Source: an uncultured Clostridia bacterium (GTDB lineage: Bacteria; Bacillota; Clostridia; TANB77; CAG-508). From it: a stretch of 32,084 nucleotides of DNA. The notes below the pieces were generated by a model that made no database searches, was not told the origin of the DNA, and was given only the letters and a program-made list of their open reading frames with translations. The position numbers and the translations under genes are program-made. Below, in pieces: positions 25,848 through 32,084 of the stretch (its first letter is position 1; each line of letters starts with the position of its first letter). The stretch is taken from NCBI GenBank assembly GCA_944390365.1, contig CALXPW010000002.1, positions 66,499 through 98,582 on the forward strand. The letters run 5' to 3'.

Positions 25848-26750
25848 TTATTCCAAATTACTTCTTGGATTAAATTTTGAAATTTCATTTAGTTTTTCAT
25901 ATATTCCAATTTCTTCTTTTGTTGGGGTTTTAGGTATCATTATCTTTACATCAGCTATAAGTTCTCCTCTTCCACCTTTTCCATCTTTGTATCCCTTTCC
26001 TGGAATTCGAACCTTTTCTCCACTTTCAATTCCTTGTGGAATATGTAAATATATAGTCTCTCCTATTGTTTCTACCGATACCTTGGTTCCAAGTACAGCT
26101 TCCCATGGTGATATTTTTAAATCTGTATATAAATCAACACCTCTTAGTGCAAATTTGTTACTATCTTTTATATTTATCCTAATTAGTAAATCTCCGTTTT
26201 TTCCTCCGTTTTCACCCTTTTTACCTTGACCTATTAACCTAATTTTTTCTCCATTCCTTATGCCTTCTGGAATTTTTATTGTAAATGTTTTCATTTTTCC
26301 ATTTTGAGTTCTTAAGGAAATTTTCTTTTCCTGCCCATAATATGCTTCTTCTACTGAGACTTCTATTTCTGTTTCTACATTTTCTCCCTTAATAGGCACT
26401 TTCTCTTTTTTCTTTTCCTTTTTTTCTTGTTTTTCTAATTGCTCTCCAAAAAACATATTAAAAAAATTACTACCTATGGAACCTTCTTCTCGTTTGCTCT
26501 CCTGAGCTTTTTTCTTTTTCCTACCAATATTTGAGTTCCACATTCTGTCATATTTTTTTCTTGACGTTTGGTTTGATAGCACTTTATATGCTTCATTTAT
26601 GTCTTTAAATCTCTCTTCTGAGAAATTATTTTCAGAATTTATGTCTGGGTGATATTTTTTAGCTTGCTCTCTATAAGCTGTTTTTATTTCTTCTGGTGTA
26701 ACTTTACTGTCGCTTAAGCCTAGTATTTTATAATAGTCTTTAAAAATCAT
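25848..26750 (-). CDS. DnaJ/CbpA-type co-chaperone without zinc finger
   Basis: This 300-residue protein stimulates DnaK ATPase activity. The J domain is at about 4–70 with HPD at 34–36. A lysine/glutamate-rich linker (about 75–125) replaces the Gly/Phe region and there is no CXXCXGXG zinc-finger domain. The C-terminal substrate-binding sandwiches follow (about 130–290, with KIPEGIRNGEKIRLIGQGKK and IPQGIESGEKVRIPGKGYKD). This layout is that of CbpA rather than classical DnaJ. The start is ATG at 26750 with GGGGGAAGGGGCT upstream; the ATG 30 bases earlier lies ahead of that site and is rejected. An extended -10 promoter (TGATATAAT) lies at 26779–26784. Confidence 0.9.
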   Translation of the reverse strand: MIFKDYYKILGLSDSKVTPEEIKTAYREQAKKYHPDINSENNFSEERFKDINEAYKVLSNQTSRKKYDRMWNSNIGRKKKKAQESKREEGSIGSNFFNMFFGEQLEKQEKKEKKKEKVPIKGENVETEIEVSVEEAYYGQEKKISLRTQNGKMKTFTIKIPEGIRNGEKIRLIGQGKKGENGGKNGDLLIRINIKDSNKFALRGVDLYTDLKISPWEAVLGTKVSVETIGETIYLHIPQGIESGEKVRIPGKGYKDGKGGRGELIADVKIMIPKTPTKEEIGIYEKLNEISKFNPRSNLE

Positions 26751-26778
26751 AGCCCCTTCCCCCTTAAAAAGCATCCTC

Positions 26779-26787
26779 ATTATATCA
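26779..26787 (-). promoter_or_regulatory. Extended -10 promoter of the DnaJ-type gene
   Basis: TGATATAAT on the minus strand forms an extended -10 box about 30 bases before the ATG; the -35 region is poor, which is usual for extended -10 promoters. Confidence 0.5.
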
Positions 26788-26827
26788 TACTTTTTCTAGG
26801 AAATAAATATATATAGGGCAATTTTTG

Positions 26828-26869
26828 TTAAAAGATGGCGACTAAATATTTACGCCATCTTTTAATAAT
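26828..26869 (-). terminator. yqeK terminator overlapping its last codons
   Basis: TTAAAAGATGGCG (26828–26840) pairs with CGCCATCTTTTAA (26853–26865 region). One arm is made of the codons for the last residues (LLKDGVNI) of YqeK, so the gene ends inside its own terminator. Confidence 0.75.
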
Positions 26870-27459
26870 TTATTTCTTGTTAATATGCTATCTGTATGTA
26901 CTAGTTTATGCTTTTGAATTGTATATATTAAAGAAGAATCTATTTCATACAGTAATGCTTTATTTATGTCTATTTTTGATAATTCTCTAACTTTTTGCAA
27001 TTGCTCATTTTTTTCATCTTTCTTATAATTTCTTCCTTCTTCTGTTTTATCTGCAACGAAAATTATTTTTGCTAATAAATCCATATTTTCGTTTCCTACT
27101 GTATGGTATTTTATTGCGTTTTGCATTTCTAAAGTAAAATTATATTTCTTTTTGCATATATCTGCTCCTATTTTTGCATGCAATAGTCCGACATTTACCT
27201 TTTCTACATTATCTACTTCTATATTATTTTCTTTTGCATATTTAAGCATTTCTTCATCAGAAAATTCTTTTCCAATGTCGTGTGCTAAGCCTGTAAGTTT
27301 TGCTACGTTTGTATCTATACCATAAATTGAAGCTAGTTCCTCTGCTTTTTTCATTACTCCTAGTGAATGCTTATACCTCTTCTCTGATAAAGTATTTTTT
27401 AAATCGTTATTTATTCTATTTAATAATTCTTCAACACTTATATTATTTAATTTTTCCAT
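26842..27459 (-). CDS. yqeK: HD-domain hydrolase YqeK
   Basis: This 205-residue HD-superfamily protein hydrolyses symmetric diadenosine tetraphosphate (Ap4A) to ADP in characterised relatives. The metal residues are visible: H31 in KRYKHSLGVM, HD at 60–61 in GLAHDIGKEF, and later HAKIGADI and the KYHTVGN segment. No nadD or rsfS gene, its usual neighbours in Bacillus, is present here. Instead it lies between ddl and the DnaJ-type gene. AAAGGAGAAAAGA precedes the ATG. Confidence 0.88.
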   Translation of the reverse strand: MEKLNNISVEELLNRINNDLKNTLSEKRYKHSLGVMKKAEELASIYGIDTNVAKLTGLAHDIGKEFSDEEMLKYAKENNIEVDNVEKVNVGLLHAKIGADICKKKYNFTLEMQNAIKYHTVGNENMDLLAKIIFVADKTEEGRNYKKDEKNEQLQKVRELSKIDINKALLYEIDSSLIYTIQKHKLVHTDSILTRNKLLKDGVNI

Positions 27460-27531
27460 TCTTTTCTCCTTACTTTTCCTATTATTACCATTCGTTAAAA
27501 TCTTTTTAAGTTCAATATTTTATTTATAATA

Positions 27532-28593
27532 TTATTGTTCCAAAGCTAGTTCTACTAATTTATCTAAAAGCTTTGTATAACTTAAGCCCATACTTTTCCA
27601 TAACTTTGGATACATACTAATTTGAGTAAATCCTGGAAGTGTATTTATTTCGTTTATTATTACTTTATTTGTATTATTTTCTATAAAGAAATCTACTCTA
27701 GATAAACCTTTACAATCTGTAGATTTAAAGGCTTTTATAGCTGTTTTTCTTATTTCTTCAGATATGTTTTCTGGTATTTCTGCTGGAATTACCACCCTTG
27801 ACTCAGCATTTTTATATTTTGCGCCAAATGTGTAAAAGTCTTCTGCTGGAAGAATTTCGCCAACACATGAAGCTTTAACATCATCATTTCCTAGCACTGC
27901 ACATTCTACCTCTCTACCCTCTATGTTTTGTTCTATAAGTATTTTACTATCAAAATTTCCAGCATATTTTATTGCTTCTATTAGCTCTTCTTTATTATGT
28001 GCCTTTTTTATTCCTACTGATGATCCTGAATTTGATGGTTTTACAAACACAGGGTAATCAAGCTCTTTTTCCGTAATTTCTGCTATTTCTTCTAAATTAC
28101 ATTGTTTTTCATCAAATTGTTTATCTATATATACAAAATTTTCTTTTTCCTTTTTTACATACATATATTTAGCTTGATTTATTCCTGCTTTATCGAATAT
28201 TATTTTAGCATATGCTTTATCCATACAAATGCTTGAACCTAGTACTTTGCAACCAATGTATGGTATTTTTAATAATTCGAGCATGCCTTGAATTGTACCA
28301 TCTTCTCCATAAAGCCCATGTAATACAGGAAATATCACATCACATTCTTGCAAATATTCAATTGGATTTGCTATCAATATTTTTTCTTCTATTTCTTCTC
28401 CTACTTGCAAAATGTCTATTTCATCAATGTTTTTTGAGTATTCGTACCATTTTCCTTCTTTATCTATGTATATTGGATAAATTTCATATTTATCTTTATC
28501 TAGATTTTTTATAACAGAGGTTCCTGATGTAATAGATACATCATGTTCGGTAGACATTCCACCAAAAATTACACCTAATTTTAATTTTGCCAT
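27532..28593 (-). CDS. ddl: D-alanine–D-alanine ligase
   Basis: This 353-residue ATP-grasp enzyme joins two D-alanines for the peptidoglycan stem peptide. The N-terminal VIFGGMSTEHDVSITSGTSV is characteristic, with VFPVLHGLYGEDGTIQGMLE binding substrate. YPVFVKPSNSGSSVGIKK is the ATP-grasp lysine loop, and FFIENNTNKVIINEINTLPGFT near the end supplies the metal-binding acidic and asparagine residues. The loop sequence includes KYKNAES, in the usual position for the serine/threonine that sets D-Ala versus D-Lac use; the tyrosine of the YKY segment suggests a normal Ala–Ala ligase. It follows murF, its partner in the next step of the pathway. Confidence 0.96.
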   Translation of the reverse strand: MAKLKLGVIFGGMSTEHDVSITSGTSVIKNLDKDKYEIYPIYIDKEGKWYEYSKNIDEIDILQVGEEIEEKILIANPIEYLQECDVIFPVLHGLYGEDGTIQGMLELLKIPYIGCKVLGSSICMDKAYAKIIFDKAGINQAKYMYVKKEKENFVYIDKQFDEKQCNLEEIAEITEKELDYPVFVKPSNSGSSVGIKKAHNKEELIEAIKYAGNFDSKILIEQNIEGREVECAVLGNDDVKASCVGEILPAEDFYTFGAKYKNAESRVVIPAEIPENISEEIRKTAIKAFKSTDCKGLSRVDFFIENNTNKVIINEINTLPGFTQISMYPKLWKSMGLSYTKLLDKLVELALEQ

Positions 28594-28636
28594 TTGCTAC
28601 CAGTCCTTTCAATTTATTTTTTTACTATTTATATAC

Positions 28637-28695
28637 TTTTGTTACAATTCACAGTCTCTTTTATTAGTAGCAATGTATATTTTAAATTTATGTTG
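28637..28695. repeat. Half-copy of the 22539–22608 palindrome, upstream of ddl
   Basis: Bases 28672–28695 are identical to 22546–22569 (24 of 24). TTTTGTTACA lies exactly 35 bases to the left in both copies (28637 and 22511), and the 25 bases between match weakly. The second arm of the palindrome is missing here. The unit lies between murF and ddl. Confidence 0.65.
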
Positions 28696-28701
28696 AAGTG
28701 C

Positions 28702-30117
28702 TTAAGGTGCAGACATTATCTTACTAAATATTTCTTGAAAATTCATTGCATTTGAGGCTTTAATTAATATAGCATCTTCTGGTGCAGATAATTTTTTAAT
28801 AACATCTACTGCATCATCATTATTATTGCATATATGAATGTTATTCTTATCTAGCCCTTTTTCCAATGCTTTACTTACAATATGTTTTGCTTCTTCTCCT
28901 ACAGTAATTAATATATCAATATTGTTTTTTACTACTTCCTCCCCAACTTTTTCGTGTAGTTCAGTTGAATAATTTCCTAACTCTAGCATATCTCCTAAAA
29001 CTGCAATTTTCTTTTTTGCATTTATTTTTCCTAAGTATTCTAATGCTGCTTTCATCGAATCATAATTTGCATTATAGCAGTCATTTATTATAGTTACATT
29101 ATTAGGACTTTTTTCTACTTGCATTCTTCTTTTGGTAAGCTCAAAATTTGCAATTCCATCTAGTATGTCTTCCATCTCTATATTTAAAATTCTACCTACT
29201 GCTATTGCACACAAACTATTTAACACGAAATGATTTCCACCAACCGAAATAGTTACTTTATATGTTTTTCCGTCCACATCTATTTTATATGTGCTTCCAT
29301 TTTCGCTTAATTCCACATTGTATGGCATAATATCGCTTTTATTTTCCATACCAAAGGTTATTACCTTAAGATTTTTATTTGTGTTTGAAATATACCAATT
29401 ATGTAACATATCGTTATCATTGTTTATTACTAATACACCATCTTCTTTAAGACCATCTAATATTTCTAGTTTTGCCTTTAATATGTTTTCTCTTGAGCCC
29501 AAATTACCAATGTGTGCTGTACCTACATTTGTTATAACTGCAATTGTTGGCTTTGCAATTTTAGATAATGTGCTTATTTCATTTGGCATATTCATTCCCA
29601 TTTCTACTACCATTACGTTTTCGTCTTTAAGCCTTAGTACTGTGAGCGGAAGTCCAATTTGATTGTTATAATTGCCTAAGGTTTTTAGCACATTAAATTT
29701 TTTTGCCATTACACTTGCAATTATGTCCTTTGTACTTGTTTTCCCAACACTTCCTGTTACTCCTACAACTGGTATATCATACATTTCACGTTTAAAACTT
29801 GCAATTTCTTGCAATGCCTTTGTTGTATCTTCAACTAATATTATTGATGCATTTTTGTATTTTTCTTTTATTTCTTCTACATTTATCTCATTAATTACAC
29901 TCGACTTTTGCAAAATACAAATTTTTGCACCCTTTTTTAGTGCATCTATATATAACAAATTTCCGTCATTATGTTCACCTTTAAAACCAATATATGTGTC
30001 TCCTTGTTTTATCTCTCGTGTGTCTCTAGTGACATCTGTTAAAGTCTCTGCTTCTGTTCCACACAAAAGCTCTGCTTTGCATATTTTAATTATGTCTTTT
30101 ATATATATTTGCTTCAT
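28702..30117 (-). CDS. murF: UDP-N-acetylmuramoyl-tripeptide–D-alanyl-D-alanine ligase
   Basis: This 471-residue Mur ligase adds the D-Ala-D-Ala made by Ddl to the UDP-MurNAc-tripeptide. The N-terminal UDP-binding region (SRDTREIKQGDTYIGFKGE-like, about 28–47) is followed by the P-loop GVTGSVGKTSTKD (119–131), VVEMGMNMPNEISTL, and the C-terminal NDCYNANYDSMKAAL motif that marks MurF. The length is normal. The ATG is preceded by AGAGGATAAAT, and an extended -10 promoter lies at 30186–30191. ddl follows after 108 bases, in a natural pathway pair. Confidence 0.96.
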   Translation of the reverse strand: MKQIYIKDIIKICKAELLCGTEAETLTDVTRDTREIKQGDTYIGFKGEHNDGNLLYIDALKKGAKICILQKSSVINEINVEEIKEKYKNASIILVEDTTKALQEIASFKREMYDIPVVGVTGSVGKTSTKDIIASVMAKKFNVLKTLGNYNNQIGLPLTVLRLKDENVMVVEMGMNMPNEISTLSKIAKPTIAVITNVGTAHIGNLGSRENILKAKLEILDGLKEDGVLVINNDNDMLHNWYISNTNKNLKVITFGMENKSDIMPYNVELSENGSTYKIDVDGKTYKVTISVGGNHFVLNSLCAIAVGRILNIEMEDILDGIANFELTKRRMQVEKSPNNVTIINDCYNANYDSMKAALEYLGKINAKKKIAVLGDMLELGNYSTELHEKVGEEVVKNNIDILITVGEEAKHIVSKALEKGLDKNNIHICNNNDDAVDVIKKLSAPEDAILIKASNAMNFQEIFSKIMSAP

Positions 30118-30185
30118 ATTTATCCTCTTTTCTTTTTATTATTTATATGCCATATTTTATTCACATATACTTATATTACGCTATC

Positions 30186-30194
30186 ATTATACCA
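30186..30194 (-). promoter_or_regulatory. Extended -10 promoter of murF
   Basis: TGGTATAAT on the minus strand is an extended -10 box about 70 bases upstream of the murF ATG. No good -35 box is visible. Confidence 0.5.
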
Positions 30195-30223
30195 TACGTT
30201 TCTTATTTTTCATATTAATTTAC

Positions 30224-30264
30224 AGAAAAAATGCAATTGGATTTATTCCAACTGCACTTTTATT
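30224..30264 (-). terminator. Terminator of the leucine-rich-repeat gene
   Basis: AAAATGCAATTGGA pairs with TCCAACTGCATTTT-like bases (one mismatch) around TTTAT, about 20 bases after the stop codon of the leucine-rich-repeat gene, with A/T runs at both ends. Confidence 0.75.
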
Positions 30265-30279
30265 TTGCCATTTTACAAT

Positions 30280-32013
30280 TTATCTTATCCAAATTATTGC
30301 TCTTTCTCCTTTTGGTACGCTCCAAGGTGAGCCACTAATACTATCTTTTTCTTTGTCTATTCGTATTTCAGCTAATTCTGCACAAGATACAAATGCATTA
30401 GTTCCAATAGTTTCTACATTACTAGGAATATCTATCGATACTAGTTTTGCACAAGTTTGAAAACAATATGGTCCTATTTCTTTTAAAGTAGTAGGTAATA
30501 TTATTTCTGTTGCAGTAAGTAAATTTGAAAAAGCATAATCTTGTAACTTTTCAATTCCTTCTGGTACTACCTGACTTTGTACTTTTCTAATATATGTTAC
30601 TACTTCTTTTCCATCCTTTGTTAATATTAAATTATCTTCTACCTTATAATACGGGTTTGCCTCATCTATTATTATTTTTAAACTACTAGATAATATTGCC
30701 CACGTTTTAAATTGATTTGACAAATTGCTTACGCCTTTGCCTATGTATATTCTTTCCAATTTCCTTCCAACACTAAACACAGAATTTTCTATTGTTATTA
30801 CATTATCTGGAATTATAAGCTCTGTTGCATTAATTACATACATTGCGCCTATGTTTATAGTTTCTACATTTTTGTTTATATTTATTTCAGTCTTTGTAGG
30901 CACTACATATACTAGTTCTGCTCCATCTTTGCTATATATGTATCCGTCTTCTGCATAATAGTGTTCATTACTTTCTGATATATTTATTGTTTCTAAGGTT
31001 GTAGCAGTTGTTGGAAATGCCAGCCCTGTTATATGTTCCAAGCTACTTGGTAAATTTAATGTTGTCATACTTGTACACATAGATAGTGAGCCATTATTTA
31101 ACCTCTTAATTTCTTCTCTTATAGTTACTGTTTCTCTTTCTGCCATTGGCGCTAGCATTATTAATGTACTATTATCTTTTGTATATATTATACCGTCTTC
31201 TATTATATACGTTGCATTTGCTTCATCTATTGTTAAATTATATAAACTCGTGCATCTTTCAAAGGAACTACTAGATATTAACGTTACACTAGCTGGTATT
31301 TGGATATTATCTAATTTACTACAACCATAAAATGCTGCTCCTTCTATTGATAATACACTATCTGGTATTGTTATTTCTGTTAGGTTTGAGCAATATTCAA
31401 ATGCTCTATTTCCTATGGATAGCACCCCATCTTCTATTGTTACTTTTTCTATTTCTGTGTTATTTGAAAATGCGTCATTTTGTATTACCTTTACTGTACC
31501 CGGTATTATTACTTCTTTTAGTCCAGTTACTCCAGAAAATGCTCCCTGACCTATTTCGGTTACTCTTTCTTGCAAGGTTACTACTCCATTTTCTGTTTGC
31601 AAGCCTAGGTTTGCATTTGCTGATAATAGTACCCCATTATCTATTAAATACGGACTTACCTCTATTCCTAGCTCAGTTGCTACTTCTCTTTCTAGCTCAC
31701 TTGCAGCATATAAATAGAATTCTCCTTTTATTATTTCAAACATTCCTGCATATTCGTCGTCCATCGATGGTATTACAGTTTGTATATTTCCTCCTGTACC
31801 TTCTTGTGTGTTATATGATAATGTGGTTCTTCCTGCATTTAAACTTTCTGCGTCATAGTTTGAGTCTTCATACTTTTTCTCCGAATCGTAAGTCTTCTTT
31901 TCTTCTAGGTATATAGTAAACTCTACTATTAAGTTTGTTCTTCTAGCCTGTGCCACTAATCCATCAGCTCCGAATATGGCATTTATTGATACTACTGCTA
32001 ATACTATTAACAC
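30280..32013 (-). CDS. BspA-type leucine-rich-repeat surface protein (5' end uncertain)
   Basis: At least 577 residues are encoded. The protein is made of LRR_5/BspA repeats of about 23 residues, such as LTEITIPDSVLSIEGAAFYG and LDNIQIPASVTLISSSSFER, in two blocks separated by strand-rich segments (IIEDGIIYTKDNSTLIMLAP). It ends PWSVPKGERAIIWIR, a common BspA finish. BspA-like proteins are surface or secreted binding proteins. The N-terminus LIVLAVVSINAIFGADGLVA resembles the hydrophobic pilin-like start seen on many Clostridia surface proteins. GTG at 32013 cuts this helix and has no ribosome binding site. The frame stays open to the window edge, so the true start probably lies beyond it. 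Confidence 0.85.
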   Translation of the reverse strand: MLIVLAVVSINAIFGADGLVAQARRTNLIVEFTIYLEEKKTYDSEKKYEDSNYDAESLNAGRTTLSYNTQEGTGGNIQTVIPSMDDEYAGMFEIIKGEFYLYAASELEREVATELGIEVSPYLIDNGVLLSANANLGLQTENGVVTLQERVTEIGQGAFSGVTGLKEVIIPGTVKVIQNDAFSNNTEIEKVTIEDGVLSIGNRAFEYCSNLTEITIPDSVLSIEGAAFYGCSKLDNIQIPASVTLISSSSFERCTSLYNLTIDEANATYIIEDGIIYTKDNSTLIMLAPMAERETVTIREEIKRLNNGSLSMCTSMTTLNLPSSLEHITGLAFPTTATTLETINISESNEHYYAEDGYIYSKDGAELVYVVPTKTEININKNVETINIGAMYVINATELIIPDNVITIENSVFSVGRKLERIYIGKGVSNLSNQFKTWAILSSSLKIIIDEANPYYKVEDNLILTKDGKEVVTYIRKVQSQVVPEGIEKLQDYAFSNLLTATEIILPTTLKEIGPYCFQTCAKLVSIDIPSNVETIGTNAFVSCAELAEIRIDKEKDSISGSPWSVPKGERAIIWIR

Positions 32014-32084
32014 TATTATGTTTAGTATGTTATCGATGGTTAGGCTGTAAAAAATCAGACTGAAATAGCTTATTAGACCAGCCT

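Noticed and set aside
29672..30460. 262-codon plus-strand frame opposite murF
   Set aside because: It is antisense to conserved murF codons, hydrophobic by composition and has no ribosome binding site.

Overview
The window is very AT-rich. It carries paired spore-coat (CotF-type) genes, mecA, an mreB–radC–DUF4321 cluster, murF–ddl, a class D-type sortase with an LPXTA substrate, and chains of minus-strand genes preceded by strong purine-rich ribosome binding sites. Together these point to an anaerobic, spore-forming Clostridia-type Firmicute, probably a gut organism. Species cannot be fixed from the sequence alone.

Layout, left to right (all genes on the minus strand except mecA). 1–1160: start of mreB, then radC and a small DUF4321 membrane protein. 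1406–2047: mecA (+), separated from an M23 peptidase by two GTGGAC palindromes. 2151–3149: membrane-anchored M23 peptidase, apparently starting at ATT. 3373–3816: two small spore-coat proteins. 3956–10097: cell-surface operon (LPITA-anchored protein, sortase, 1407-residue DUF11/CnaB/VWA adhesin). 10341–12737: PcrA helicase. 12835–15452: a GT39-like membrane glycosyltransferase and a RhuM-family protein. 15557–16295: a ZIP metal transporter interrupted by a +1 shift. 16366–17871: a LeuRS-editing-like/NUDIX fusion and a Ham1-type NTP pyrophosphatase. 18104–19177: prfA. 19292–22401: a YhaN/YhaO (SbcC/SbcD-like) pair. 22781–25689: an operon of two unknown proteins and a VirD4/TraG coupling protein, also interrupted by a +1 shift. 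25848–27459: a DnaJ-family protein and YqeK. 27532–30117: ddl and murF. 30280–window edge: a BspA-type leucine-rich-repeat surface protein.

The most striking observation concerns the codon CGG. Reading the coding strands by eye, I found about 60 CGG triplets out of frame inside genes and only two in frame. Those two sit exactly where the only two frame breaks of the window occur: in the ZIP transporter (16160–16158) and in the P-loop of the VirD4-type ATPase (24368–24366). In both, skipping the C of CGG and reading the next GGN as glycine restores the conserved family sequence. This suggests that CGG is an unassigned or 'hungry' codon here and may work as a +1 frameshift site. The competing explanations are assembly errors or gene decay, and these can be tested directly.

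Other points of interest are two probable non-AUG/GUG/UUG starts (ATT for the M23 peptidase, ATA for the ZIP transporter), dispersed palindromes, a sortase system whose large adhesin has no sorting signal, and a composition mosaic inside yhaN.
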